A program made the position numbers and the translations under genes. From contig CM076266.1 in assembly GCA_038380795.1 (NCBI GenBank), positions 17,272,145-17,336,144 on the forward strand: 64,000 bases of DNA. Reading direction: 5' to 3'. Shown piece by piece: positions 1 through 12,300 of this stretch; the stretch's first letter is position 1; each line of letters begins with the position of its first letter. The stretch comes from Pyrocephalus nanus (taxonomy: Eukaryota; Chordata; Aves; Passeriformes; Tyrannidae). The notes under the pieces were generated by a model. That model searched no databases, was not told the origin of the DNA, and saw only the letters and a program-made list of their open reading frames with translations.

Positions 1-3000
1 CACAATCACCCCCCTGGCTGCTCATTGTTCATTCTCCCTGATGGTGCAGCTGACACTGGGAGTAGGAGGAAGCTACAGTTGTCCCCTACCTGCCAAAGTC
101 ACTGGGCAGCACTGACCTTTATTTGCTCTCTGTTGTGCCAAGGGCCAAGCTTTTATATGGTGCAAATTGGCACCTGTCTGCTGACTGCTGTGAAAGGCAC
201 TTGAGAAGCCTAGGAGAAAAAACGGGTGATACGCTGTCATTTTGTCAAATCTGGCTTGGACTTGAGTTACACAGCTTTCTCTGCATAGAGGGACACCTGA
301 CTGAAACAGGCAGAGTTTGACTCCCAAGTTTCATAACACAAGACTTCCCCTTTCTTTCACTACCTGTGATTCCAAATGAAAATCTTAACCTGAGGAGACA
401 GATGTAATTTCACTGGATCCATTGCTTCAGATCCCAGGGGCATTTCTGTGCAATTTTCTTATTTATAACATTTTATTCTAAAGCTTCTGTTTTCCAAAGT
501 GATGTTTGGTGTCTTGTTGCTTTCATGTCAAAACAACTGGGAGCAGGGTGACCTGAACTCCTTTCTAGAGCCATGGTAACAGAAGAGCTGATAAACACAA
601 ACAAGGTCAATTCCAAACTTTTGAATGATGTCAGATCAGCCTCCTGAAGAGAAAAATTAAGAGGTGAAAGAATGTGCTTGAAGACACCAAGTTAGATATG
701 GTAAAGCATCCCATAGTGTTAGTTTAAAGTTTTATCAATGTTTCCACTGTTTTTTACAAAATACTGCTTGAGGAGTTAGGTGTTTGTGGAAGGATGAATG
801 TTATTTATAAGGGTTTCTCTGTGGCAGGAAGTTTACAACACAATAGGCAGCTGTTCTGGCTGTTCAAAGGAACCCAAAGGTCCTTCGAAGTAGTGATTAA
901 TCAGGAGACATCTATGGCCAAATCTAACACATCCTATCAATGAATAACACCTTCTTTTAGCCCTGTTGATTGTTGAGAAGGTGAGCTATGAATTGTGTAC
1001 CTCTGCCTCATGCTATGTGTTGAGGTCCCATCAGAATCTGCTCAAAGCATCTGTTGTCCTGAGGATGGGCCATGAACTACCAGTTCATGGAAACACCATT
1101 CAATGCTGCAAGCCCTGGTGGGGTAAGGATGGCTGTCAGGGCCAGGATTTGCAGCTCCCCTGGCTGGGAATGGCTTTGTGAGCCTCTCGGCTGCTGAGGC
1201 AGGGGGCTTGAGCGGGCATCCCCGAGGGGTGTTGGTGGGGGAGTGTAAGTGTAGGTCGGACCTGCTTATTTCTTCATCTTTTGAATATGGTGACCCTTGT
1301 CTTTTCCTGAGCGTGTCAAGTGCCCTTGGGTATCTAAGGTCTCATTTTAAGTCCCAGGGAATGTGTTTCAGAGGCACACGATGTTACAGGATAGGGGTGA
1401 CTCCTTGCCAGTAAACATTGGCCGTCTTCCTCTTGCCTTGCCTTGCCCCAATCACAGGAGCTTGGAAGAGCTCCTTACACAGAGTGCAAGGACAGCTTCT
1501 TCCCTGCCTGCATTTCCAGCCCTGGTTACCTTGTTCTGCACATCTCTCACACACTCAAGTATGACACTTCTCTGACAACAACCACCACAGAGGAAACAGC
1601 CTCCCCCCCCCAGTTGCTGCTCTTTTTGTGTTGCCTGCGCTGGGTATTTGTTTGCAGAGAGCTTGCATCAACACTCCATACTGCCTTAGACTAAGCAGAC
1701 TAATAGACTCTTTCAACACCTCCATAGCGCTGCCCACTGTCGTAATCATTCAGTGGTCACGGCTCTCTGCAAACAGCAGCACTGAACTCGCCGTGCAATT
1801 ACCAGTTTATTATTTTAAGACGTCTGGGGAGCGGAGTGGTGATAGCCATATGCCAATACGACTGTGGGCTGCTTGTGAAGTTCCTCGTGGGACAGCGAGA
1901 GTGAAGCCAGGAGTCCGAGCAGTTCTTTTAGTCTGGTGACTGACAGCATCTGACATAGGCTTAAAATAACCCACAGGAGAAAAGCAAAAGTCTGCCTCCG
2001 AATGGATTTCTGTTATGAGAAAACAGCTCAGAGGTGGGTGCTTCCATTTGGGACTCAAGGCTGAGGTGTGTTAACCTACCAGCAATCCCTGTGTTTAGTG
2101 GTGCTGGTTCAGGGTGCTTGCAAACAGGTCCTTCAAGTACTGGAGAACTTGGTTGCTTTGGGGTTTCATGAAGCCACCATGGAATTTTTTGCTGAAATTC
2201 AGAGCTGAAGTGAGAACTGATCCCCACTTTGGGCTGATGAAAGCTGAGTCTTTTCTGGTGCTGACACAACAGCCTTTGGCTGGAGAGGGTCTCACGCTGT
2301 AACATTTGTTCTGGGCTGGTTCCTGCAGTGATCCTTGGAGGGAAGGATCTGGGGCACAGAGAAATAACAAGAACCAATCATCATGAAAACACATCTGCTG
2401 GGTCTGGAGTGTGTGTGCTTTGTAGAGTGTGGCTGCTTTTAAAGAAAACTCAAACTCTTCTGTGGCACTGGAAAACTGAGCTCCCTTGAAATATTCAGTT
2501 ATGCCAAGAAAAAATAAAGACAGTGGATTTCTCTTTGACTCCAGAAATTTGAGGAAGCCTCCCAAAACTTAATATTAGCTCCTTCCAAAACATCCATACA
2601 AAACAATTTATCTTCTTATGACTGGATTGTCAAACAAGAACTGCTTCTAAAATTCTTCCATTCACTAAGTAACTTCCTCAACCATGGTTTGGGTTTTTTG
2701 TGTTTTTTTTTTTTTTTTCCCTTTTGTGTCTACTCCCTGATCTCTCGTTTTGCAGTTCAGAATATTCTGAACGCTGAAGGTGTTTGTGCTAGCTCAGCAA
2801 GTGTGTTGGAAGTTGCCTGGTATAATCCAAAGCAAAACATTGCCATTTTTATTGGCCAAGATGCAGAATCATTCCTCATTTTAGCAAGAAGGCATCCAAG
2901 AGATAAGGAGGTTAAATCAGACGAGCGTGTGTATTTAAACATGTCTGAAATCTTGCTTATGCTATTATGGCTCATTCCTTGTTATTGCTGACTTGTGAAA

Positions 3001-4030
3001 AGGATAAATCTAGCAACAGTAAAATCCTTCTAGTAGCTTGCTTATTCCAAATTTCTCTCCTGTGCTGCAGTGTAAGCATTAGAAATAATTCTCTTGTGAG
3101 ACAGCCTGGTGTTAGAAACTTATTGTGTGTGGTAGGGGTTGGTGCTGGTCCCTGTGTGCAACAACCTGGTTGGTAAAGTGTGTATATTTTCAAGTGCTAG
3201 GCTTGGAATTGTGGAAAAAACAGAGGAGTTTCAGAATCTGACTAGGGAAATATGTTTTCATCCCTTCATGTTCCAAAAATCCCTAATGCCAAGATTTTGG
3301 TTTAGGAACTTCGCTTTGTGAGTAGGTTTGGAGATCTCAAGTAGAGGAACTGAGCAAGTAACATTTCCTATCTCAAAAAGTGGAATAGGTGTCAGTAGAA
3401 CCGTTTTGTTTAGCAAACACTGAAAAAAAAAAAATCTTGCTTGCTATGCAGTGAGGAAGCATTAATGGGTATGAGAAAATATCCACCAATATTTTCATTA
3501 AATGCCTGTTGCACGCACACATCTATCTATGTGCCCTTATGTAAACAAGAGGACACACAAAAGCTTAAATAGAGGGTGACATTAATGCACAAACATACTT
3601 CTAGAGACCTCAGTAGGAGAGATGAATCTGCTTCGTACTGAAGAAACCATTTGGGAATTGAGGTAGTCATACTTTCAACTCAGTGAGTGGAGATGACTTC
3701 TGTGGAATTGCATCTGGGGATGAATTTGGCTCACTGCGCTTGCTTGGAAGGACCCAAAGGGTAGTCCTATCCCATCTCGTGGTTCCCACCTTTGGCCAAT
3801 ATTAATAGCGACTCTTGCACAGTCAGCAAATTCTTTGAGAGGAAAGAATCCACCCTTAGTCTACATACATATTACAAAGGGTGTTTTCGGCAGCGTGCAA
3901 CTGTAATCAGTGGTGCTCAGCTTGGCAGTTTTAATCCCCTGCTGTCTAGTTTGGGGCTGCTTGTTATGCAGCCAGCATTCACTCAACATAATGGTTTCTA
4001 CCTGCCAATGTGCTTTGAGGGATATTGTTA
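1..4030. other. Non-coding, unique sequence
   Basis: No open frame here resembles a known protein. Visible low-complexity items are a T16 run at 2703-2718 and an A12 run at 3423-3434. A G-rich patch at 1202-1241 has four G runs of 3-5 separated by 7, 9 and 7 bases, a marginal quadruplex candidate. An open frame of about 100 codons (2689-2991) follows a good acceptor-like sequence ending at 2755, but it matches nothing I recognise and has no strong donor. A 20-nt interval at 961-980 sits between acceptor-like and donor-like bases; this is probably chance. Confidence 0.6.
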
Positions 4031-4039
4031 GCATTAAAT

Positions 4040-4440
4040 TTGCCATTTACATTTTCATGTTTGACATAATTGAGGAATGAATGCTCTTATGAAAATTAAA
4101 CTTGTGGTCCTCCTGGACTACTGTAACCCTGTTAAAATGTAATGCGATTCTTGATGCGTCTTCTTTAGGTTTTTATTAAATAGAATATCCGTATGACTAA
4201 TTCCCCTGGCCTAAATGTAGGCTGGGAAGGAACATTATTGATAGGGCTGAGCACAAATGGCCCTCTGTACTCAGCCTCTAATGGCCTAATAATGCATTAT
4301 ACTTGAATCAGAAATACTTTGAGTTGTAGTGCTTATTGCCATTATTGAAAACACCTGGATGCTCCATTCATCAAGGTTACATCAAAATGGGCCCATTTGT
4401 TTATTAGTCTGTCAGTAAACATCTTTATTTAGTTTCATGT
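4040..4440. promoter_or_regulatory. AT-rich block, possible conserved non-coding element
   Basis: A 400-bp AT-rich stretch free of recognisable repeats and rich in TAAT/ATTA homeodomain cores. It contains a perfect 12-bp palindrome, ATAATGCATTAT, at 4289-4300, which overlaps a POU-like ATGCAT core and two TAAT cores. This composition resembles vertebrate developmental enhancers. Conservation itself cannot be seen from one sequence, so the call is an inference from texture only. Confidence 0.25.
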
Positions 4441-7400
4441 TCCTCTCCTCTCAGTAACATCGGAGAGGACAAGACCATGTAGTGTATCTTTCTGTGGTTT
4501 GCCATTATTAGTTTTCCCTGAAAAAGAAAGATAATGAAAAGTTTGGATAGCTTCATAAAATAAAGATTTTTCTTGGGCATTATTCTTTTTTTTCCTTTCC
4601 CTTTTAGAAGAGGAGGTTAAAGAGAAGCCATTGGGGTATGTGGTCAGGATGACCAAATCGCGAAATGAGCAGATTTGCCAGAATGAGATTTTAATGCGCG
4701 TTTTACGGCAGGCAGCCTCTGGAATATTTTGCTCTCACTGCTGCAGCTCTGCTCTGCCTGGAGGAGTGTTCTAGGCAGAGAGTGAGGATGCTAAGGGACA
4801 GGTCAGCTCCTGGGCACAGCCGGTGTTCACAGGCTGGCATTGTGCACAAGGGAACCTGTGCCCAGGCAGACACATTATAGGATTGAAGCCACAACTTAAC
4901 TCTGTAGTTCTATCAACAGACATCCTAATTCATTGTAGGCGTGTCATTTAAGAGCTTTTGCCCCTCTTCCTTCCCCCGCTAGCAAGAAGATGAATCAATT
5001 TGTGTTTGCCAAGTGCTTTCGGGCTGGCCATGGCTGAGGAAGGAGGTCTCATTTTCCAGCTAAAGAGGAAAGAGCTTTGAAATATTTTGGCCCTGCAAAA
5101 CCCCATCTTTCTCAGGCTAGCTGAAATATTTTTCCTTTGTCAGAAAATGTTAGCTTTGACTATTTATTCAGGTTTTCTTCTGAAAGGGGAAACTTTAAAT
5201 ATGACATTTTTGATTGCCATTTCAAAACAGAGAGAAGATTAACATTTGAAAGTCAAATATTTCTTTCTTTTCTTTTCTTCTCCCCCCCCCCCCAATGTTT
5301 TGCTTTGACATTTTCCAATCAAAATTCTTCAGAATCTGCAGTTCTAAGGAGATTGTACCCAGAAATCTGATGCAGAGCAGACAGCTCCAGCACAACTGGG
5401 AGGTGAACTGAGCTTCAGCTGAACCAGAGCTTTTCTTGGTTCAGGCTGGACAAGAAAGTATTATTTTTGAGAGTGCCATGATACCCAGTGTTTGATGCCA
5501 GCCATGAAACATTTGTATGCTGTCTGTAAACACAGACACTGTCATGCATGCTACTGGCATTTATGTTGATGATTTTAGTTTTACTACCTCAGCACCAATC
5601 CTTGTTTCTTAAGTAATCTGTATTCTCAATCTCATGAAACCTTGTCTGTGTCCCAGATCTGTGGTTGTACTGTGGCTCATGCAACATTGCTTCAGCCTTG
5701 GTGATCAGATCCACAAGACAAAACTTCTGGGGCAGGGGGAATGGAAATTTTACACTCTGTCTGTGTCAGTAGATTACATGAAACATTAGAAGACAGAGGC
5801 TTATCTAGTCCATTTTCTAAGTAACTTGAAGAATATGGCTGACCTAAATGGGGGTCACACAAGGGACTGGCTAGAAAATAACTGCATTTTAATTTCTGAT
5901 TTTTTTGGCCCTTGCCATCCTAGAGAGCCAGCAAGGAAAAGAGTTAATGTTTCTGTGGTCTCTGTTTGCAGAGGGTTTGTTGCTGATACAGCTCGGTGTG
6001 CCAGAGTACTGATTCCAGATCATGTGCCTGCTGCTGGAAGTAATGAATAGCTATAGTTGGTGTTTGAGGTATTCAGAAATACCAGGGCAGGTCAATGGTT
6101 GCTTTTGATGCTTAAAAAATATTGGTTTTGTGCTAGCAAGGAAAACTTTCCTGCCCTCTTCACCTGGGGGCTCCTCAGGCCTGTGAAGGCGGCAGCACTA
6201 AACTTGCATTCCTTAGTGCATCACTCTTCAGTGAGAGACCAGGAACCAGCCTGGCAGGGGGGATGATAGCTGCAGTTAAATGGGATTACCACTGAAGTGT
6301 GCGGTGGTACCATCCCTTAATGTCTTGGGTCGTGGCTGTCTGGAATAGGGTACTGTCGGTTAGCAAAACTCTTTGGCAATTTTGACATCATCTCTTTGAA
6401 TTTACTCCCTTTCTGGATAAAAAAAAACCAAACAACCAACCAAAACCAAAAACGCATCCAACCAAACAAACTACCCTCCCCCCCTCCAAAAAAATACAAC
6501 AGAAAAGTCCCCCACCAAACCAAAAGGAGTAATAGCATTTTCCCTTTACACCAGGGAAATGCCAATGTGTTCATGACAGTAAATAAGAGCAATGCTGAGT
6601 TCCATATAGGGTTTGGAATTGCATGGGAGCTAAGGCATTGGCCCACACTTCTGGTAAAAAAAGAAACATGGGGTTGACATATGCACTGAAGCAGAGGTCT
6701 GGAGCTGTGGAACCCAGATTAGGTCATATATGGATGCAGAAGAATTCCAGTTTGAAGTAAGTGGGAAACACTTGTAACCTGGAGCATGTTAGCTGGTGTT
6801 ACCAAAATTAATAGTAACTTCCTCTTGCACCTTCTTACACTTACACAGAGCTTCTGAGGACTGTTGCAGGCTTAATTTCTCTCTTCAGAGTCATGCTTCA
6901 TGTCCATCCAACTTGAATTCTGGCAAGATACACTTCCTGGAGGTTCTTACTCTTTTGTTGCTGTGTGCTTTTTTTTCCCCTAAGTATAGGAGGATACAGC
7001 ATAGAGCAGGCAGAGCAGCCAGACAGCTTACAGAGTATGGAATAATTTGGACAATCTACAACTGATTTTAGTATATTTGGGCTATTGTTTTATTTTTGCA
7101 ATATGTGTAATTTTGTCCAGGGCATGGGAAGAGAATTAGAAATTGAAACACTATAATCCTTAAAATTTATTGAAAGGAAAGAAAAACCTTGCTCTGAACC
7201 CTAGTGAAAAAAAAATTATATTAGTATTGGCTTCCTCAGTGCTCACATCTATTGAGTTTCTTCGATTATTAAGAGAAGCAGTGAATACTTGCAAACTAAT
7301 CCATCTCTAAATCAATCTTCTTGTACAGCCGTTCAGGATCAGTGAGCGTAAGTTCATGATGTTGGAAGAGAGAATGATATGGGCAAGTGGTGCCACAGAG

Positions 7401-8338
7401 CATTAAACACATCTGAAGCACCTGCTATCAATTACTTCTATTTTTGCACTGATCGGTTTCATGGGAAGATTTGGAGACAGGATCGAGGGAGATTAGAGGT
7501 CTTCAGCCACAAGTGGGAGAACGTAGCTCAGAGTAAATTAGCATTGATATTTAAAGAGAGAGAGGCTGGATATTAATAGAGTAGTGGCACAAAGATATCA
7601 GATTTAGAGCCAACCTAGCAAATATTGTATGAGCATGTGAGCCAGAATTCTCATGTCCTACTGAAGGTTTGACTTACAGCAAGGCTCTGTTTTGTCACTG
7701 AGGTGAGAAAAAGGGCTTTAATTCCCCTGTGTGCAGAATCCTATCAGTTTCTCCTGTCATTTGAAAGTATTGAAAATCTGTAAGAGTCTCAGGTTTTAAT
7801 CTAGAAATTGACAAATATGGGGAAATTTTCTCTGGATATGTGGAAATGCCCATCAGTCTGAGAGGCAGAAACAACCTAAACCTGAACAGACCATGTTAAT
7901 TATTTAACCCTCGTATGCACACATAAACTGGGCAGGCTGTTGATGGCTAACTGTTCTTTCAAGATGTAAACACCAGAGAATCTGGTCTCTTTCTTGTTTG
8001 TGTTCAAACTAGTAGTGAAAGCTTTCACCTAGAAATTAGGAGGTCAGAGCTTTCTGGCTCAGGGTTGCAGGGAGGTCTGCTTTCCAGCTGGACTCTCAGC
8101 CTGGCTCTGCCTCCTGTGAGTCACTACCCGTACATGGGCTGTGATGCTTTCCTCTAGCCTTGCTGGCTGCTCTGGCTGGTGATAAAGCTCCAGCCTACTG
8201 ATGTGCCTCCCACAGCAGGACCCTGAGCTTCTCTCACCCTTCCTGCCTAATTCACATCCTTGTGTCAGGAGAGGGTCAGAACACAAACCTTACAACGTTT
8301 CTAGGGTTGAGCATCCTCTGCTTTGGGTTTGTGGAGGA
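4441..8338. other. Non-coding, unique sequence
   Basis: No recognisable gene or mobile element. A pyrimidine tract ending in C12 lies at about 5263-5293. The short open frame ending at 6050 is preceded by an acceptor-like sequence but resembles no known protein. A 19-nt interval at 7329-7347 lies between an acceptor-like TTCTTGTACAG and a donor-like GTAAGTTC; intervals this short arise often by chance. Confidence 0.6.
6417..6525. repeat. A/C-only low-complexity tract
   Basis: About 110 bp in which the given strand is almost all A and C. In the 100 bases from 6421 there are 3 G and 6 T by eye count. It is built from CAAA/CCAA words rather than one fixed unit. The opposite strand is therefore G/T-only, which produces a spurious open frame rich in Trp, Phe, Leu and Gly there (6317-6646). 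Similar but shorter CAAA-rich patches occur at 9074-9091, 20628-20647 and 50944-50990. Confidence 0.8.
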
Positions 8339-8365
8339 GCTTTCCCTCCGAACTGGAGGGAAAGC
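8339..8365. repeat. Perfect 11-bp inverted repeat (hairpin)
   Basis: GCTTTCCCTCC at 8339-8349 and its exact reverse complement at 8355-8365 are separated by the 5-nt loop GAACT. The bases immediately outside the arms do not pair. The stem is too short for a microRNA precursor and has no trailing T run of the kind that ends bacterial transcripts. It may simply be a chance or cruciform-prone sequence. Confidence 0.85.
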
Positions 8366-8799
8366 AGGACCATGACCTCGTGGTCAGAGACTTAATCCTG
8401 GCCTGTGCTGGCTACCAAGGTCTCCTTAGGTTAAACAAGTGCTGGATGAAAACCAGACACTTTGCTACCACCTCCCTGCTGGTTGTGCTCTGCAAGGAAG
8501 CAGCAGACTGGGCTGTTTCTGCCCAGACCCTCATCTGGGAGACATGGGCAAAGGAAAAACTCGCAAGGCATCCCTGTGTTTTGCTGTGTCTGAGGATGGG
8601 AAACCAAATCCCCTTTTCTCTGCAGGTTTTAGGCTTACTTAGTGAGTTACTGGTTGTCTTGATGCTCTAAGCCGTGAGGAATGTGAGTCAAGCAGGCTGA
8701 CTCGGGTCTCAGAGATGGAAGTTTAGGCTGATGAGTGTTTTACCCGTCATTTGTGATGGGCTCTGAAGCCACCTTTGGTCGATGTGAGACAAAGAGGGA

Positions 8800-9075
8800 G
8801 GGACTCTCCGGGAAGGCGCAGATGGGGCTGAGATGTGCCGGGTTTGGTACCGAGCTTCTGCAGAGCCCTGGGGAGCCACTTGAGGAGTTGGATAGCTGAT
8901 GCCGGGAGACTCCCAAGGGATGGGATGGCGGCCGTTTCCCGCCGGCAGCACTAGGTGGTGCTAATCCCCCGGCGAAGGCCCGGCTCCTGCGCCCCGCAGC
9001 CGGGGAGGATGCGGGATGCAGCCTGCGGGATGCGCCGGGGGACCCCGCAGCTCCTGGGCTCCCCCAGGGAGAAAA
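8800..9075. promoter_or_regulatory. Small GC/CpG-rich island
   Basis: This is the only clearly CpG-rich stretch in the window. Between about 8928 and 9052 I count some 15 CpG dinucleotides, whereas most of the window has very few. Short CpG-rich blocks of this kind in vertebrates can mark promoters, including those of non-coding RNAs, or unmethylated enhancers. It includes a CTCF-like sequence at 8948-8961. No TATA box or coding first exon is evident, and the open frames through it on both strands look like by-products of GC richness. Confidence 0.45.
8948..8961 (+). promoter_or_regulatory. CTCF-like motif
   Basis: GCACTAGGTGGTGC fits the core CTCF consensus CCASYAGRKGGCRS at 12 of 14 positions; the misses are position 1 and the C at position 12. 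It is also partly self-complementary (AGCAC / GTGCT). It lies inside the CpG-rich block, a typical setting, but single-motif matches are common by chance. Confidence 0.25.
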
Positions 9076-9189
9076 ACCAAAACAAAACAAACAGCCGTCT
9101 GTGGCACTGCTACTACTCGATCAGATCAGACTTGAGTAAATTAGGGGTTTAAAAGTTGCTTTTCCTTCACTTACCTCGGGCTAGAAGGC

Positions 9190-9330
9190 ATTTGGTTTGG
9201 CACAGGCGACTGTAGCGAATACAATTAAAATTGATTGAGTGCAAATGTTTTAATTGTATGATGTTTTGTCATTGATAATCTAAATAAGATAATTTAATTA
9301 GGGATAATGGGAACATGTTTGGGGACATTT
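9190..9330. promoter_or_regulatory. Homeodomain/POU/TALE motif cluster, possible enhancer
   Basis: Immediately after the CpG-rich block the sequence becomes strongly AT-rich. Within about 100 bp it carries CAATTAAAA, TTGATTGAG (PBX-like), GTGCAAAT (7 of 8 to the octamer), TTTAATTG, TGTCATTGATAATC (MEIS-like plus GATA) and TTTAATTAGG. Dense mixed homeodomain, POU and TALE sites are typical of conserved developmental enhancers. Motif density is seen directly; enhancer function is inferred. Confidence 0.3.
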
Positions 9331-12300
9331 AGGACCCGTTCAGCCATAATGGGTTCAAAATGTCTCAGCAGAACCAAATCACAGGGGTTCATTGGCAATG
9401 CTTCCCTTTGGGTAAAACCTTAAATGTCCTTTCCTTGCACTCTCCCCATTTTCTTGCATTAGCTTCCCAAAGCCAGGCTTCCAGCAGAGGACTGGGACAG
9501 TTCTGCCAGGCAGGCTCTCAAAGAAGTTCCTTGTTCCTCTTGCCATTGTGATGCTGGGGATGCTGCAGGAGAATCTGATTTGAGTGGGACTGAGTGGGCT
9601 GCGGGGTGCAGCAGTCTGAGGCCTTGTTGTTTGGGAAGCTCCTGGATAGAGGCATGGCTCACAGGGAATACTTTGGTGATGGGGGTCTAGAGGCTGCTTT
9701 ACTTTGAAGTGGGAGGGTGGATGTAACACTTTGTTGCATCCCTAACTGTGGGACATATCTGGAAGGGGAGAAGAGTTGCGAGTACGCCCCACCTCAGACC
9801 CTGTGTCCAGGGTGACCATGAATCATGCTGTGACCGCTGATGTGCTGCTGCCACAGTAAAGGGGCTCCTCAGTTCATGTGGCAAGAGGGATACCCATGTG
9901 TGTCTAGTTCAAGGGCAGCTGGCAGCAATCCCTCTTCTATTTATGTCAAAACTTCATTGAGGTTCAGCTGTGTTCCTCCCCATACCGTTTTACTTACAGC
10001 CTTCCACCATCTGTGGCCCTACCAAGTAATGGGAATTTCTGTCTAAACTCCTGCTACCCTGGCCATCCATAGCACAGGGGCAGAGCCAGGTGGGGGCTGT
10101 TTGGGCAATGAGGGGACTTATTTCCATCCCCCTCATTTTTGTCAATATTATCAGAAATAACATTCTGGACCCTAGTAGTGAAACTTTGCAAAATCTTTTT
10201 GTCAGGCAGCAATTCATTTTGCAGCCTTTCTTTTAGAAGCCCCTTCCCAGCCCCATACCAGCTGTAGTCCTGAGGTCTCCATCAGCCCAAATGCTAGGCT
10301 GATTCACAAGCCAGGACACTAATCAGCTGAGACAAAGGAAACTGCCAGTATGAGCCCTTAAATGATTTTTGAGGTACTTTTGCAGGCACTTCAGCACTGT
10401 TGCTGATAGTTTATTCACTAGGAACCCTAATCCTTAACGTCATCTTCCACAGACCAGTTCATCCCACTTCATCCACTTCATGCCCTTCCTCCCAAGATGT
10501 TTCCGTGTCTCAGATGAAGATCCTAACTCAGTCCTTCCTGTCTTCTGTGTGTCACTTACATTCCATCCCTTCCCATGCTGCAGCTGCAGGTTTTATCATT
10601 CCTTCCACATTCACCCATTTCCATGCCAGTTTATTTAGCAGTATTCCATGAAAATCCCTTCAAATATACTGGGCCCTTTTTGTCCTGGGAAAGACTCATG
10701 AAAGTTCTATCCAGCTTGGAGACATCTTGCTGAGCAATGTCTTGGTGAAGATGCTGCCTTTTCTAAAGCAGTTCATTTGTTCAGATGCACTGCATTTTAG
10801 CTAAGTTAGGTTAAAATTTCATTAGAGTGGGGAGGAAGTGAATTAGCTAGCTAGTAAATATGGCAAGAATAATCCAAGCCTCCCCACATGAGCAGCTAAA
10901 TGTCCAGTAGAGCTTTTGGGGTGGTCTGAAGCATTCAGGGAGATGTGTGTGACCCAGTGTCAGTCAGCAGCAGGCGGCCTCTAGCAGTGGCGATTCAGCA
11001 GCCTGGTTTCATCTCTTTCAGGTCAGCCATAAATCTCAGTGACCTGTGAGGAGAAAACTAGAGAGAAGTGCACCACATTAGCAGCTGAGGACAGAAAATC
11101 AATATAAAGTCCTAGTATACTGGCAATCGAGTAACTGCCTAGAAATACAATATTTTTTTCCTTGGTGCTCTCTGGAAATGTTGAGGTTACAATAAATTCT
11201 GAGAACAAATCATGAAAAAAAATGGGGGAGAGAAGCTCTAGCCTGAAGCCTCAGCAGACAAAAGTGGTGCTGTGATTTGAATGTATCTACTGTGATTTGA
11301 ATTTTTCTAGTTCTGTAGTCTGATCTAAATATGATTTACATATCTGACCCATAAATACTGTATTAATTAAGATTATATTCACTGGAGGCAAACACATAAA
11401 CCTGAGTTGCTTCAGGGAATTCCTGAAACTTGTATGTTTTCCTTGGAGAACAATATGACTAATTTAATTTGATCTAGTGTTTAAGAATAATGTGTGTCCA
11501 TAGATCATCAAAGTCCATGATTTGCACTGGAATAATTTCTTGTTTTCCTCTTGTACCTATGCAGAAACCTTAAGTCTTTTTAAAAAACCATGACCAAGGC
11601 ATATTAAGACAGAGGATTGATCTCTATACACCACATCAAACAAAATTTCAGGAAACTTCTTTGATCAGAAAGAGAGACCAGTCAAAACAGATCAAGAATT
11701 GTTGCTTGTATATGCAGGTAGGAGTGTTATTTCTTTTTCCTCTTAGTAATTTCTATGGCTTAGTCACAGAAGTGGCATTTAGGGCTCTTGTGTAGACCCA
11801 TTTGACCAATAGACAGCTAATTCTTGCTGAGGTGTACGGAGCCGATGTGAGCTCAGGCTGCAGTGTAGAGGTATCTCCTCAGGCTTGTGCAGTAGAATTG
11901 TCAGCGATGAAATTCAGATTGGTGTGTTTGACTGAAGAACTCCTCTGGTGTTTCGGAAAACCTGAGTCTCTGAGCCAGAGTGAGCCTTTATGAGGAACAG
12001 TCGTGGGGAAGCAGAAGTTCTCTTGCAGTTGTTTCCCCCACCACTGGCAACCTTCCCTAGGTACACTGTGAGCTAATTTCCCCCCCCTGCTTTTACACAA
12101 AATGAATCATGAATGAGGAGAGCATGACCTGGGCTTTCTGAGCTCAGGGCAGGAGGAAGGATCACAGTCTAGGGTGGAAGAGGGGCAGCCCTGCAGATCA
12201 CTTCCCCACAAAAATTTCCTCGTCTACTCCTACTCCTCTTACTGGAAGAGCCTGGGAGAAAATCTTATGTAAGGTAAACATCCATTTTTGCCCTGTCTGT

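Noticed and set aside
961..980. 20-nt microexon between CTTCTTTTAG and GTGAGC
   Set aside because: Very short intervals between such motifs are expected many times by chance in 64 kb, and no branch-point or frame evidence supports it.
1202..1241. G-quadruplex
   Set aside because: One of the three loops is 9 nt, so it falls outside the usual strict pattern; mentioned only in the regional entry.
2756..2991. Open frame after a good acceptor-like sequence
   Set aside because: Peptide not recognised, no strong donor before the stop; kept only as a remark in the regional entry.
6317..6646. Trp/Phe/Leu/Gly-rich minus-strand open frame resembling membrane segments
   Set aside because: It is the G/T-only complement of the A/C tract; the apparent hydrophobic segments follow from base composition.
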